From: Streptomyces reniochalinae
GTDB taxonomy: Bacteria; Actinomycetota; Actinomycetes; Streptomycetales; Streptomycetaceae
Assembly: GCF_003323735.1 (NCBI RefSeq)
Contig: NZ_QOIM01000028.1
Span: 124,001 to 188,000, forward strand
Length of the DNA: 64,000 nt
Direction of reading: 5' to 3'
A program made the position numbers and the translations under genes. This document shows, in pieces, positions 33,674 through 42,909 of the stretch; within the stretch, counting starts at the first letter, position 1, and every line of letters begins with the position of its first letter. The notes beneath the pieces are model-generated. The model was not told the DNA's origin. It saw only the letters and a program-made list of their open reading frames with translations, and searched no databases.

Positions 33674-35506
33674 TCAGTCGAACGTTTCGACATACTGCTC
33701 CGCCGGTCCCAACTCGGGCCGGTCGACGAGGGCGAGGTGTGCACCGAACCGTTCGAGCTCCAAGACGGTGAGGGAGTTGGCACCGGCGCGGAGGAGGGGC
33801 CCGGGCACGTAGAGCGTGCGCTGGGGGCCCACCTCCCAGTAGCGTCCGAGCAGTGTGTCGTTGACCCAGACGAACCCCTTGGCGAAGCCGGGCAGGGCGA
33901 GGAAGGCGTCGGCGGGTTCGGCGAGGTCGAGGTGCGCGTGGGCGAAACCGGCCGTACCCCCTGGCGCGGCGGCCGAGGTGGCGCGGGCGGTCTCCTGCGG
34001 CGTCCACTCGTCCAACGGAAGCCGGCGCATGGACCATCCGTGCACGAGCCGGCGTTCCACGCGCACTCCGCCGAGAATGCCCTTGCCCTGGCCCAGGAGC
34101 GGCCCGTAGTTGATCCGCCCCTGGTTCTCCACCAGCAGCTCCAGCCTGGTGCGCGCTCCCGTGCCCTCCACGGTGAAAGAGGCCGTCTCGCGGTCGAGAA
34201 CGGTGGCGGGCACTCCGTCGAGGAAGACCTGGGCGCGGTCGTGCAGCCCCGTCACGGTCACCTCCTGCCGGCCCAGGGGCACCAGGGGATGCGCGGTGTA
34301 GAGCACCAGGCCCGAGGACTGCCCCAGTTCCTCGAAGCTGAGCGGTGACGGCGCATGCACCGGTTCGGCGGCCGCACGCAAGGCCTCCAGCAGGGCGGCC
34401 TGCCGGGTCACCGGCAGCGACCGGGGCGCCAGCAGGGGCGGGTCCGCGGGCAGTGGCCGCTGGGGTGCCGCGGCACCGCGTGCGGCGGAGAGGGTCTCGC
34501 GCAGCGCGTGGAACTTAGGGGTGAGCGCGCCGTGTTCGGCGACTGGAGCGTCCGAGTCGTAACTGGTGACGGTCGGCTGGAAGGTCTCCCCGTCGTGGTT
34601 GGCGCCCGCCCACAGCCCGAAGTTGCTGCCGCCGTGTGCCATGTACAGGCTGATCGAGCCGTCCGCGTCGAGGAGGTCGCGTACGGCGCCCGCCGCGCTG
34701 TCGGCGGAGCGGACATGGTGTTTCTCGCCCCAGTGGTCGAACCAGCCGTTCCAGAACTCGGCGCAGAAGAACGGCTCGCCCCGGCGGCGCGTGTTCAGCA
34801 GCGCCGCGGCGTCGGCGGGCCGCGAGCCGAACGTCGCCGCCGTCAGCTCGCCGGGCAGTGTGCCGCCGTCGAGCATCAGCGGTGTGGGTCCGTCGGCGGT
34901 GTAGAGGAGTTCGGTGATGCCGCGGTCGACGAGGGCGTCGCGGATCCAGCGGAGGTAGACCTGGTCGTCGCCGTAACTGCCGTACTCGTTCTCGATCTGC
35001 ACAGCGACGACGGGGCCGCCGTGCGCGGCCTGCAACCCGGCCACCTCCGGGATGAGTGCGTCGAACCAGCGGCCGACCGCCTCCAGAAACGGCGGATGGC
35101 TCGTGCGCGGACGCATGCCGGGGATGCCGGTGAGCCAGGCAGGCAGCCCGCCGTTGTCCCACTCGGCGCAGATGTACGGCCCGGGCCGCACGATCACGTC
35201 GAGACCGGCCTGCTGGGCCAGCCGGACGAAGCGCGGCAGGTCGCGCCACTCGTCGAAGCGGACGTCTCCGGGGTGGCGCTCGTGGAAGTTCCACGGAACG
35301 TAGGTGTCCACCGTGTTGAGCCCGAGGGCCGCCAGCCGGCTCAGGCGGTCCGCCCAGTGCTCGGGGTGGACGCGGAAGTAGTGCAGCGAGCCGGACAGCA
35401 CCCGGTGGGGGTGGCCGCCGCGCAGGAAACGGCCGTCGGCGTGCGTCAGGGTGGCGGCCGCTCGCCCGGCGGACGAGGCGGCGAATCCTGTGGTCGGTGG
35501 GGTCAC
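33674..35506 (-). CDS. GH35 beta-galactosidase
   Basis: A 610-aa cytoplasmic glycoside hydrolase releasing beta-linked galactose. The GH35 barrel covers about 25-340: LSGSLHYFRVHPEHWADRL, RPGPYICAEWDNGGLPAWL, the acid/base Glu in QIENEYGSYG and the nucleophile Glu in FFCAEFWNGWFDHWG. Two beta-sandwich domains follow (LYTAHPLVPLGRQEVTVTGL; KGFVWVNDTLLGRYWEVGPQ). No signal peptide, so its substrate must be imported, which fits the permease genes before it. The GTG start at 35506 overlaps the permease stop as GTGA. Last gene of the locus. Confidence 0.93.
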   Translation of the reverse strand: MTPPTTGFAASSAGRAAATLTHADGRFLRGGHPHRVLSGSLHYFRVHPEHWADRLSRLAALGLNTVDTYVPWNFHERHPGDVRFDEWRDLPRFVRLAQQAGLDVIVRPGPYICAEWDNGGLPAWLTGIPGMRPRTSHPPFLEAVGRWFDALIPEVAGLQAAHGGPVVAVQIENEYGSYGDDQVYLRWIRDALVDRGITELLYTADGPTPLMLDGGTLPGELTAATFGSRPADAAALLNTRRRGEPFFCAEFWNGWFDHWGEKHHVRSADSAAGAVRDLLDADGSISLYMAHGGSNFGLWAGANHDGETFQPTVTSYDSDAPVAEHGALTPKFHALRETLSAARGAAAPQRPLPADPPLLAPRSLPVTRQAALLEALRAAAEPVHAPSPLSFEELGQSSGLVLYTAHPLVPLGRQEVTVTGLHDRAQVFLDGVPATVLDRETASFTVEGTGARTRLELLVENQGRINYGPLLGQGKGILGGVRVERRLVHGWSMRRLPLDEWTPQETARATSAAAPGGTAGFAHAHLDLAEPADAFLALPGFAKGFVWVNDTLLGRYWEVGPQRTLYVPGPLLRAGANSLTVLELERFGAHLALVDRPELGPAEQYVETFD

Positions 35507-36378
35507 TTGAGGGCTCCGGCGGTCATGCCCGCGCGCCAGAAGCGCTGGAGCGCGAGGAAGGCGATCACGAGGGGGACGACGGACACCAGCGACCCGATGA
35601 CCACCAGCGGGGGAGGCACCGCGACATGGCTGGCGTTCCAGCCGACCAGGCCGACGGTGACCGGCTGCAAGCGGTCGTCGCCGAGCACCATCGAGGGCAG
35701 CAGGTAGTTGTTCCAGATCTCCACGAGCTGGAACAGGAAGATCGTCACCAGCGCGGGCAGCATCATGCGCAGGCCGATGCTGCGGAAGATCCTGAACTCG
35801 CCGGCGCCGTCCAGTCGTCCGGACTCCAGGACCTCGTCCGGCACCGTCTGGGCGGCGAACACCCGCGCCAGGTAGACACCGAACGGGCTGACCACGCTGG
35901 GGAGCAGCACCGCGAGCGGGTTGTCGATCAGATGGACCCCGGAGAACATCAGGTACAGCGGCAGCGTGAACAGCACCTTGGGCACCAGTACGGCCGCCAG
36001 GATGGTCCCGAACAGCGCACCGCGCCCGGGGAAGTCGTACTTGGCGAGCGCGTAGCCGGTCAGCGCCGACAGCGCCGTGCCCACCAGTGCGCCGACTCCG
36101 CAGTACAGCACGCTGTTGAGCATCCAGCGCCAGAAGATGCCGTCGTCCTGGCTGCTGAGCCGCGCGATGTTGTCGAACAGGCCGAAGCCGTCGAACCACA
36201 GCCCGGTGCCGGAGAACTGCTCGCCGAACGGCTTGCTCGCCGACACGACGAGCCACCACAGCGGAAACAGGAAGTACAGGGCGGACAGGCCGAGCAGGCC
36301 CATGACGGCGCCCCGGCTGACGGGGGTGGTCTCGCGCCGCGGTCTGAGCGCGACCCGCTTCCCTGACACCGTGCTCAT
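35503..36378 (-). CDS. Carbohydrate ABC transporter permease, MalG type
   Basis: A 291-aa six-helix inner-membrane protein. The EAA coupling loop is ESGRLDGAGEFRIFRSIGLR, and the C-terminal FLALQRFWRAGMTAGALK is the usual CUT1 ending. N-terminal helix: GLLGLSALYFLFPLWWLVVS. The ATG at 36378 overlaps the stop of the first permease as ATGA and the stop overlaps the beta-galactosidase start, so three genes are coupled. Confidence 0.93.
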   Translation of the reverse strand: MSTVSGKRVALRPRRETTPVSRGAVMGLLGLSALYFLFPLWWLVVSASKPFGEQFSGTGLWFDGFGLFDNIARLSSQDDGIFWRWMLNSVLYCGVGALVGTALSALTGYALAKYDFPGRGALFGTILAAVLVPKVLFTLPLYLMFSGVHLIDNPLAVLLPSVVSPFGVYLARVFAAQTVPDEVLESGRLDGAGEFRIFRSIGLRMMLPALVTIFLFQLVEIWNNYLLPSMVLGDDRLQPVTVGLVGWNASHVAVPPPLVVIGSLVSVVPLVIAFLALQRFWRAGMTAGALK

Positions 36379-37358
36379 GCCTGGCCCTTTCGCTCGGTCA
36401 GCTTGAAGAACGCGAAGGACACCACGCCCACCGCCACCGCGAGCAGCACGGACTGGGCCGCCGCGTAGTGGTGGTTGCCCGCCGCGACGGCGCTCTGCGC
36501 GGACATGATGGGGGTGAAGGTGGAGGAGATGGACCCTCCGGAGACGGGTTGCAGCACCGTGGGCTCGTTGAACAGCTGGGCCGAGCCGATGATGGAGAAC
36601 ACGGTGGTCAGGACCAGCGCCCCGCGCACGGCCGGGATCTTGATGCTCCAGGCGATCCGGATGGCCGAGGCGCCGTCCATCCGCGCGGCTTCCAGTATCT
36701 CGGAGGGGATCGCCTGGAGGGCGGAGTAGATGATGATGGCGTTGTAGCCGGCCCAGCTCCAGGTGACGATGTTGGCCACGGACCACAGGGCCAGGTCCTC
36801 GTCGAAGAAGGGGACGGCCGCGCCGAGGGGCTCCAGCAGCCGGTTGATCGGGCTCGACTGCGAGGAGTACATGAACGACCACACGAGCGCGGCGCTCACG
36901 CCCGGGATGGCGTAAGGGAGGAAGCTGGAGAGCCGGAAGAAGCCCTTGCCCCGCGCGGACTTGGCGTCGAACAGCAGGGCCAGCACCAGCGCGAGACCCA
37001 GCATCACGGGCACCTGGACCACGCCGAACAGCGCGACCCGGATCAGCGAGGAGGTGAACGCGTCGTCCTGGAGCGCCTGGGTGTAGTTGCTGAGCGGGTC
37101 GAACCTCGCGGTGGGCGCGGTGAGTCCGAGCCCGGTGCGGTGCAGGGCGAACAGGCTGCTGACGGCTGCGTAGGCGATGGGCGCGAGGTACATGCCGGCG
37201 AACAGCACGATGAACGGCGCGCAGAACAGCAGCGGTCTCAGCCGGCGCGCACCTGGTCGTGTCGTTCGGGATCCCGGGCGGCGGCTGCGGCCTGGTGGCG
37301 AGGTGCCGGCGGTGCTCCGGTGGGCGCTGGCCCGTACCGGGTCGGCGAGGTGGGTCAC
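36375..37358 (-). CDS. Carbohydrate ABC transporter permease, MalF type
   Basis: A 327-aa membrane protein with a 40-residue basic lead and six helices (LLFCAPFIVLFAGMYLAPIA first). The EAA loop is LEAARMDGASAIRIAWSIKI. With the MalG-type partner it forms the channel of a CUT1 sugar importer. GTG at 37358 with AAGGAAG upstream. It is 175 bp downstream of the binding-protein gene, a spacing that often allows higher expression of the binding protein. Confidence 0.92.
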   Translation of the reverse strand: MTHLADPVRASAHRSTAGTSPPGRSRRPGSRTTRPGARRLRPLLFCAPFIVLFAGMYLAPIAYAAVSSLFALHRTGLGLTAPTARFDPLSNYTQALQDDAFTSSLIRVALFGVVQVPVMLGLALVLALLFDAKSARGKGFFRLSSFLPYAIPGVSAALVWSFMYSSQSSPINRLLEPLGAAVPFFDEDLALWSVANIVTWSWAGYNAIIIYSALQAIPSEILEAARMDGASAIRIAWSIKIPAVRGALVLTTVFSIIGSAQLFNEPTVLQPVSGGSISSTFTPIMSAQSAVAAGNHHYAAAQSVLLAVAVGVVSFAFFKLTERKGQA

Positions 37359-37533
37359 AATCTGTCTTCCTTACCTGGAAGCTGCGGGGTGGGTGTCGGG
37401 ACAGCGGAGGACGGGGCCATCGGGCGCCGGAGCGCGGGCCGCACCGTGCGGAACCCTTGGGGCACACGGGGACGGCGCGGCAGCGAGAGCGGGTGCGCCG
37501 GGATGCGGTGGAGCACGATCCGGAGGAGCGGCC

Positions 37534-38817
37534 CTAGTCCGAGACCGAGAGGCCCTGTTTCTTCATCTCCGTGCGCGTCTTGCCCTGCGCGGTGCGCAGA
37601 GCGCCCGCGATGCTTCCCTTGCCCACCCACGCCTTGCCGAGGCCGTCGTTGAGGTCGGTCGACGTCTTGGTCATCAGCGGGCCCCACGTCCAGTCCGGGT
37701 CGACGTGCGGGGACGCGTCGGCGAACACCTCGTAGATGTTCTGGCCGCCGAAGTACGGATCGGCCTTCAGCTGCGGCAGGTCGAGCAGGCCGGTTGCGGC
37801 GGGGTACAGCGCGGCCTTGTCGACGAGGCCGCCGAACGCCTTCTTGTCGGTGCTCATCCAGTGTGCGAACTCCCAGGCCGCCTCGGGGTCGTCGCACCCC
37901 TTGAGGACGGCGGTGGCGGATCCGCCCGAGTTGCCGACCCGCTTCTCGCCCTCCTTCCACTGGGGCATCGGTGCGACGGCCCAGTCGCCGGACGCCTTCT
38001 TCACCCCGCCCTTGATGGTTCCGGCCTGCCACACGGCGCCGACGACGGTGGCGATGTCACCGTTGCCGAGCCCGGTGTACCAGGCCTGGTCGTACATCGG
38101 CGCACCGCTGACCAGGCCGTCGTCCGTGAGCGACTGCCAGTAGTCGGCGACCTTCTTGTTCGCCGCCGAGTCCATGGTCGTCTGCCAGGAGTCGTGCGCG
38201 GTCCCGAACCACTTGGCGCCCGCCTGCCAGGCGAGCCCCGCGTAGTCGTAGTCCATGTAGGGGGAGGAGATGTAGCGCTTCGGGTCCGAGGCGTGGATCT
38301 TCTTCGCCGCGGTCCTGTACTCCGCCCAGGTCGCCGGGGGTTCCAGGCCGAGCGAGTCGAAGACCTTCTTGTTGTAGAACAGGGCCATGGGTCCCGTGTC
38401 GACAGGGGCGCCGTAGACGTTGCCCGCCAGCGTCACCGACTTCCAGGCGGCGTCCACGTAGTCGTCCTCGTCGGGGGAGGCGTACTCGGCGACGTTCTCC
38501 AACGCGCCCTGTGTCGCGAAGCTGGGTATCGTCTCGTACCCGACCTGGGCCAGGCAGGGCGCGTTGCCGGCCTTCACGGCGTTGAGCATCTTCTGATAGC
38601 CGCCCTTGGCGCCCGGCTGCACCGACTGGTAGTCGACGCTGATGTCAGGGTGGCTCCTGTTGAACGCTTTCACGGCGTCCGCGTAACCAGGAGCCCAGCC
38701 CCAGAATGTTATCGATGCCTTCCCGGAGCCCGAACCGGACCCGGCGCATCCGGAGACGGTGAGGGCCAGGGCGAGAGTCCCCGCCAGTCCGGCACATCGG
38801 ACAGTGGACCGCTTCAC
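37534..38817 (-). CDS. Extracellular sugar-binding lipoprotein of CUT1 ABC transporter
   Basis: A 427-aa binding protein. Signal peptide with lipobox LTVSGC, then a Gly/Ser linker and the family-1 solute-binding fold: ITFWGWAPGYADAVKAFNRS, MLNAVKAGNAPCLAQVGYET, TGPMALFYNKKVFDSLGLEP and AVAPMPQWKEGEKRVGNSGG. GTG at 38817 with AGGAGGAG five bases upstream. First gene of the sugar locus, divergent from the LacI regulator. No ATPase gene is present, so the multi-user ATPase MsiK or a similar protein is probably used. The ligand is likely a beta-galactoside, judged from the GH35 gene. Confidence 0.92.
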   Translation of the reverse strand: MKRSTVRCAGLAGTLALALTVSGCAGSGSGSGKASITFWGWAPGYADAVKAFNRSHPDISVDYQSVQPGAKGGYQKMLNAVKAGNAPCLAQVGYETIPSFATQGALENVAEYASPDEDDYVDAAWKSVTLAGNVYGAPVDTGPMALFYNKKVFDSLGLEPPATWAEYRTAAKKIHASDPKRYISSPYMDYDYAGLAWQAGAKWFGTAHDSWQTTMDSAANKKVADYWQSLTDDGLVSGAPMYDQAWYTGLGNGDIATVVGAVWQAGTIKGGVKKASGDWAVAPMPQWKEGEKRVGNSGGSATAVLKGCDDPEAAWEFAHWMSTDKKAFGGLVDKAALYPAATGLLDLPQLKADPYFGGQNIYEVFADASPHVDPDWTWGPLMTKTSTDLNDGLGKAWVGKGSIAGALRTAQGKTRTEMKKQGLSVSD

Positions 38818-38939
38818 AGCTCCTCCTGGATGCCATGACAGGGCGGAGAAAGGGGGCCTCCGCGGGTCGACGATCAGCGTGGGAGCCGGCTGAGCCCCCC
38901 AGGGCTGCCGACCGCTGATGGCCGAAACTATGGCAGAGG

Positions 38940-38953
38940 ATGTTAGCGATGCC
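38940..38953. promoter_or_regulatory. Candidate operator in the LacI/binding-protein divergent region
   Basis: ATGTTAGCGATGCC, with the central CG step seen in LacI-family operators, lies between the two divergent genes. A 13-of-14 copy (ATGTTATCGATGCC) is found at 38706-38719 inside the binding-protein gene. The symmetry is imperfect, so this is tentative. Confidence 0.3.
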
Positions 38954-39049
38954 AAGAGTCGTTTTCCGGGCTGCACAGAGCGCTGTACGATTCCGGCTGA
39001 CAGGCCGTGTTGGCGGTATCATCGCGTGGAGTGCTTCGAGGCGGGGACC

Positions 39050-40123
39050 ATGACGAAGCAGGACGACGGCGGGAAGCGGCCGCCGAGCATGACGGACGTG
39101 GCCCGGGCCGCGGGGGTCTCCGCGCAGACGGTGTCGCGCGTGCTCTCCCACCACCCCAACGTGCAGGACAAGACGCGCGCCAAGGTCATGGCAGCGGTCG
39201 CACAGCTCGACTACCGCCGGAACAACGCCGCTCGCATGCTCTCCTCGGGCCGCAGCCGCACGCTCGGTGTGGTCACTCTGCGGACCAGCTTCTACACGCG
39301 GGCAGCGGTCACCTCGGGCATCGAGCGCGCGGCCCAGGCCGCCGGGTACGCGGTCAGCACCGCGACCACCGCCTCGCTCGACACCTCCGCCATCGAGGCC
39401 GCCCTCTCCCGGCTCACCGACCAGGGCGTCGAGGGGATCATCCTGGCGGTGCCGCTGATCCACAGCAGTCCGCGGCTCGAACAACTCACCCGGGCCACAC
39501 CCACCCTCACCATCGACGGCTCACGCACCGATGCCACCGAGGTCGTGGCCGTCGACCAGTCCCTCGCGGCCCGCCTGGCCACCCAGCACCTGCTGGAGCT
39601 GGGTCATGAGACGGTCTGGCACATCGCGGGCCCCGAGGAGTGGCTGGAGGCCGCCAGCCGCCGGGACGGATGGCGTGCGACGCTTGAAGCGGCGGGGCGC
39701 ACGGCGCCACCGCCGCTGGAGGGCGACTGGTCACCCGCGTCCGGGCACCGCAACGGCCTCGTACTGGGACGGATCCGCGACGTCACGGCGGTCTTCGTGG
39801 CGGGCGACGAGATGGCGTTCGGGGTCGTCAGGGCGCTGCACGAGCTGGGCAGGCGCGTCCCCGACGACGTCTCGGTGGTCGGCGTCGACGACATCGAACT
39901 CGCGGAGTACTGCTCGCCGCCGCTGACCACCGTCGCCCAGCCGTTCGCGCAGATGGGGGAGTTGGCCGTCGCCCACCTGCTGCGGTACATCACCGCTCCG
40001 GAGGCGGTGCCCGCGCCCGCGCTGGTGGAACCGCGCCTGGTCGTACGCGCGAGCACCGCACCTGCTCCGGGTTGCAGCCTGCGCGGTACCGGCCGCCCGG
40101 CGGGGGCGCGGCGTACTGTCTAG
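39050..40123 (+). CDS. LacI-family transcriptional regulator
   Basis: A 357-aa repressor. N-terminal helix-turn-helix and hinge: PSMTDVARAAGVSAQTVSRV then RRNNAARMLSSGRSRTLGVV. The effector domain has DQGVEGIILAVPLI, DGSRTDATEVVAVDQSLAAR, HIAGPEEWLEAASRRDGW, and the C-terminal DDVSVVGVDDIELAEYCSPP. The ATG at 39050 follows GAGGCGGGG; a longer frame has no coding look. Placed head-to-head with the sugar-binding gene, it should sense the imported galactoside or galactose and derepress the locus. Confidence 0.92.
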   Translation: MTKQDDGGKRPPSMTDVARAAGVSAQTVSRVLSHHPNVQDKTRAKVMAAVAQLDYRRNNAARMLSSGRSRTLGVVTLRTSFYTRAAVTSGIERAAQAAGYAVSTATTASLDTSAIEAALSRLTDQGVEGIILAVPLIHSSPRLEQLTRATPTLTIDGSRTDATEVVAVDQSLAARLATQHLLELGHETVWHIAGPEEWLEAASRRDGWRATLEAAGRTAPPPLEGDWSPASGHRNGLVLGRIRDVTAVFVAGDEMAFGVVRALHELGRRVPDDVSVVGVDDIELAEYCSPPLTTVAQPFAQMGELAVAHLLRYITAPEAVPAPALVEPRLVVRASTAPAPGCSLRGTGRPAGARRTV

Positions 40124-40519
40124 ACGCCGTGTGGCGCCGCCGTCTCCCCTTCGGCGCTCGTCGGCTCGTCCGCTCGTCCGCTCGGCGGGAGCGGGGCAGG
40201 ACGCCGTCAGCTGGGGGCGCCGCGGTCGGGGCGCGGAAACCGTCGCCCTTGGTGGAGATGCCTCGGCCACCGGCGGCCTGCTCGCCGCGGAACCGGGCGG
40301 GACCGGTGAGGGATGTGCACAGGTTGGACCAACGGCATTGACAGCACGCTCTTCTCACGGGTACCGACGCTGCCTATATTTTGACGTGCTCGCGCCAACC
40401 GTGCCGCACGGTCGGCGTTCGGCTCGTGGCGCCGTCCCGGCGGACCGTCGACCGGTCCTGCCTGTCACTCCGTCCGGGACACCGACACCAGTACCCCCAC
40501 CGAGCACTTGGAGACAGGT
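40124..40519 (+). other. Upstream region of the lysozyme gene
   Basis: About 400 bp without a gene. It contains short repeats of tcgtccgc near 40158-40180, a TTGACA at 40338-40343, and TATATT at 40375-40380. These last two are 31 bp apart, too far to be one promoter; TATATT may be a -10 for another -35. Confidence 0.4.
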
Positions 40520-41392
40520 ATGTCCAACGACAGACTCCGCGACACCTCCGCCGCCCCCACCGCCACTCCCGCCCCCTCCTCCCGCGGTAGACGCGCCCTC
40601 GTCGCGACCGCGCTCTCCCTCGCCCTCTCCACCCTGTCCGTCGGCGCGGCCGGCGCCGCGCAGGCCCCTGACCAGCCCGGCGAACTCCAGCCCGGCGAGG
40701 CCTACATGGGCGCGGGCATCGCCGTACACAAGGGCTGGAAGCAGGACGGCGAGCCCAGCCTCGACGCCTCCGTCGAAGGCGTCGACGTCAGCGGACACCA
40801 GGGCAACGTCGACTGGCAGGCGCTGTGGGGCAGCGGCGTGCGGTTCGCCTACGTCAAGGCCACCGAGGGCACGGGCTACCAGAGCGACTCCTTCACCCAG
40901 CAGTACAACGGCTCCTACGACGTCGGCATGACCCGCGGCGCCTACCACTTCGCGCTGCCGGACAACTCCAGCGGCGCAGACCAGGCCAACTACTTCGCCG
41001 ACCACGGCGGCGGCTGGAGCAAGGACGGCAAAACCCTCCCGGGAGTCCTCGACATCGAGTACAACCCGTACGGTGCGACCTGCTACGGGCTCAGCCAGGG
41101 CGCGATGGTCAACTGGATCAAGGACTTCACCGCCACCTACAAGAGCCGGACGGGGCGGGACGCCGTCATCTACACCACCACCGACTGGTGGACCCAGTGC
41201 ACCGGCAACAACGCCGGATTCGGCGCGACCAATCCGCTGTGGGTCGCGCGGTACGCCGACGGTCCTGGCGCGCTGCCCGCAGGCTGGGGCTTCCACACGT
41301 TCTGGCAGTACACCTCGACCGGGCCCACCGTGGGCGACCACGACAGCTTCAACGGCTCGGCCGAGCAGCTGACGGCACTCGCCAACGGGTAG
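40520..41392 (+). CDS. Secreted GH25 lysozyme (muramidase)
   Basis: A 290-aa extracellular N,O-acetylmuramidase that cleaves peptidoglycan. Signal sequence with an Arg-rich lead (SSRGRRALVATALSLALSTL), then one GH25 barrel: EGVDVSGHQGNVDWQAL with the catalytic-pocket Asp, FAYVKATEGTGYQSDSF, GVLDIEYNPYG carrying the catalytic Asp and Glu, and FHTFWQYTSTGPTVGDHDSF at the end. This matches the cellosyl type from Streptomyces. ATG at 40520 with GGAG six bases upstream. A strong terminator follows at 14 bp. A role in development or competition cannot be separated by sequence. Confidence 0.92.
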   Translation: MSNDRLRDTSAAPTATPAPSSRGRRALVATALSLALSTLSVGAAGAAQAPDQPGELQPGEAYMGAGIAVHKGWKQDGEPSLDASVEGVDVSGHQGNVDWQALWGSGVRFAYVKATEGTGYQSDSFTQQYNGSYDVGMTRGAYHFALPDNSSGADQANYFADHGGGWSKDGKTLPGVLDIEYNPYGATCYGLSQGAMVNWIKDFTATYKSRTGRDAVIYTTTDWWTQCTGNNAGFGATNPLWVARYADGPGALPAGWGFHTFWQYTSTGPTVGDHDSFNGSAEQLTALANG

Positions 41393-41405
41393 AACCTGCC
41401 GGCCG

Positions 41406-41434
41406 CGTCACGCCCGTGCCAGGCGGGCGTGACG
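41406..41434 (+). terminator. Hairpin terminator of the lysozyme gene
   Basis: A perfect 11-bp stem (cgtcacgcccg/cgggcgtgacg) with a 7-nt loop, starting 14 bp after the stop. Confidence 0.85.
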
Positions 41435-41832
41435 CGTCGCGTCCCCACCGAAAACCACCGAATCGCCGGTGTACCCCTCGTCCCCGCCCCCGGGGGCTTC
41501 TCCCTCTCCACCGCGCCTTCGCCCGCGGCTTCTCCCCGCGCTTCCCTCGCGCGCCTCTCCGCCGCCGCGCGCGTCCGCCTTCTCGGCTCCTCGGTTTCTG
41601 GGCCTCTCGGCCACCGTCTGTCGCCGTCGATCGAAGCGGGCTCTTCGCGGCCGTCGCCGCTCGTGCATCCCGAGCCGCTCACCTGCGCCCGCTTGCCTCC
41701 GACTCCTCGCGCCGGATGTGCCGAGGTGCTCCCCTGCCGTGCGCGGGGCGGCGCCGTGCCGTCCGCGATGGCCGAGTGACGCGCCGTCCTTTCGGCCCAT
41801 GGGCTCACTCGGGAGTGACAACGCCTCGCGTG

Positions 41833-41849
41833 AGTTATAAGCTATAACT
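41833..41849 (+). promoter_or_regulatory. TetR operator in the epimerase promoter
   Basis: AGTTATAAGCTATAACT has 7-bp perfect arms around AGC and itself contains TATAA-type -10 sequences. A 12-of-15 match lies at 43604-43618 upstream of the convergently located TetR gene. It ends 54 bp before the ATG of the epimerase gene. Confidence 0.75.
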
Positions 41850-41903
41850 GTTCAGTGAGCCGGACACACCGAGTCCGGGGGAGCTTGCGGATAGGGGTAC
41901 GAA

Positions 41904-42857
41904 ATGACCGCCACGGAAAATGACCTGCACGTCGTCCTCGGCGCAGGCCCGGCCGGGACCACGCTCGCCGCGGAGCTGGCCTCGCGTGGCCACCGGGTCC
42001 ACCTCGTCGACCGCTCCGGCACCGGGCCCGCCCTCGACGGCGTGACCCGGGTGCGCGGCGATGTCGGCACCATCGAGGGGGCCCGGGCCGCTGTCGAGGG
42101 CGCCGCGGTGGTCTACCACTGCGTCAACGTCGCCTACCAGCTTCAGGTCGACATGATGCCCGGCATCCAGGACGCCATCCTCGGCGCCGTCGCAGCCGAG
42201 GGGGCCCGACTGGTCGTCCTGGACACCCTCTACCCGTACGGCGAGACGCACGGCGAGGTGATGACCGAGGAGACCCCCTGGCGCGCGACCACCGAGAAGG
42301 GGAGGATGCGGGCCGAGCTGGATGAGAAGTACCTGGCCGCGCATAAGCAGGGCCGCGCTGCTGTGGTCATGGGCCGCTCGGCCGACTTCGTCGGGCCCGG
42401 CGTGCTCAACTCGACCCTCGGCGGCGCTGTCTTCCCCAGTGCTCTGACCGGCGGCGAGGTGGCCGCTCTGGGCGACATCGACCTGCCGCACAGCTACACC
42501 GACATCCGCGACGTCGCCGCCGGGCTTGCCACGTTGGGGGAGAATCCGCACGGTGACGGCCGCGTCTGGCACCTGCCCACCGCCCCGGCCCGCACCACGC
42601 GCGAGATCTTCGGAATCATCGAAGCGAAGCTCGGACGGCCCCTGCGCCTCACCGTGCTGCGCGAGCCGCGCCCCTTCGGGCCCTTCGACCAGACGTTCAT
42701 GGACTCCTACGCCGAGCTGTTCTACCAGCACACCGAGTCACAGATCATGGACTCCACCGCGATGCGGAACGCCTTCGGGGCCGAGCCCCTCGCCCTGGAG
42801 GCGACCCTTGAGGACACCATCGCCTGGTACCGCGCCTTCCTCGCCGACGCGCAGTGA
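41904..42857 (+). CDS. NAD(P)-dependent epimerase/dehydratase-family (extended SDR) protein
   Basis: A 317-aa Rossmann enzyme. The nucleotide site is VVLGAGPAGTTLAAELASRG. Other signs are VRGDVGTIEGARAAVEGAAV, VVLDTLYPYGETHGEVMTEE with Tyr in the region of the catalytic Tyr, and DIDLPHSYTDIRDVAAGLAT. The canonical YxxxK is not obvious (ELDEKYLAAHKQG instead), so it may be an atypical SDR or quinone/isoflavone-reductase-like enzyme. The TetR gene at 42910-43557 is convergent and shares an operator with it, so it is the likely regulator. Substrate unknown. Confidence 0.85.
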   Translation: MTATENDLHVVLGAGPAGTTLAAELASRGHRVHLVDRSGTGPALDGVTRVRGDVGTIEGARAAVEGAAVVYHCVNVAYQLQVDMMPGIQDAILGAVAAEGARLVVLDTLYPYGETHGEVMTEETPWRATTEKGRMRAELDEKYLAAHKQGRAAVVMGRSADFVGPGVLNSTLGGAVFPSALTGGEVAALGDIDLPHSYTDIRDVAAGLATLGENPHGDGRVWHLPTAPARTTREIFGIIEAKLGRPLRLTVLREPRPFGPFDQTFMDSYAELFYQHTESQIMDSTAMRNAFGAEPLALEATLEDTIAWYRAFLADAQ

Positions 42858-42862
42858 CGTTT

Positions 42863-42903
42863 CGCCGGCTCCGGGCGGACGGGGGCCGCGCCCGGAGCCG
42901 GCG
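42863..42903. terminator. Bidirectional terminator between epimerase and TetR genes
   Basis: A perfect 15-bp stem (42863-42877 with 42889-42903) and an 11-nt loop lie in the 52-bp gap between two convergent stop codons. Confidence 0.88.
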
Positions 42904-42909
42904 AGACGG

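Larger units (their letters stand above)
41393..41903. other. Non-coding region between lysozyme and epimerase genes
   Basis: About 510 bp. It begins with the lysozyme terminator and ends with the TetR operator and promoter of the epimerase gene. From 41440 to 41780 the plus strand is strongly pyrimidine-rich (runs of ctcc, cttc, cgcc) with no gene of acceptable codon usage on either strand. Confidence 0.45.

Noticed and set aside
38706..38719. Operator inside the binding-protein gene
   Set aside because: Matches the intergenic candidate but lies in coding sequence; likely coincidence, mentioned only with the intergenic site.
40321..40335. Second DasR site (ggttggaccaac) before the lysozyme gene
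   Set aside because: The spacing and central bases do not match the dre consensus.
41440..41780. Arg/Gly-rich or Ser/Pro-rich open frames in the pyrimidine-rich spacer
   Set aside because: Both strands give low-complexity proteins with no start signals or conserved pattern.
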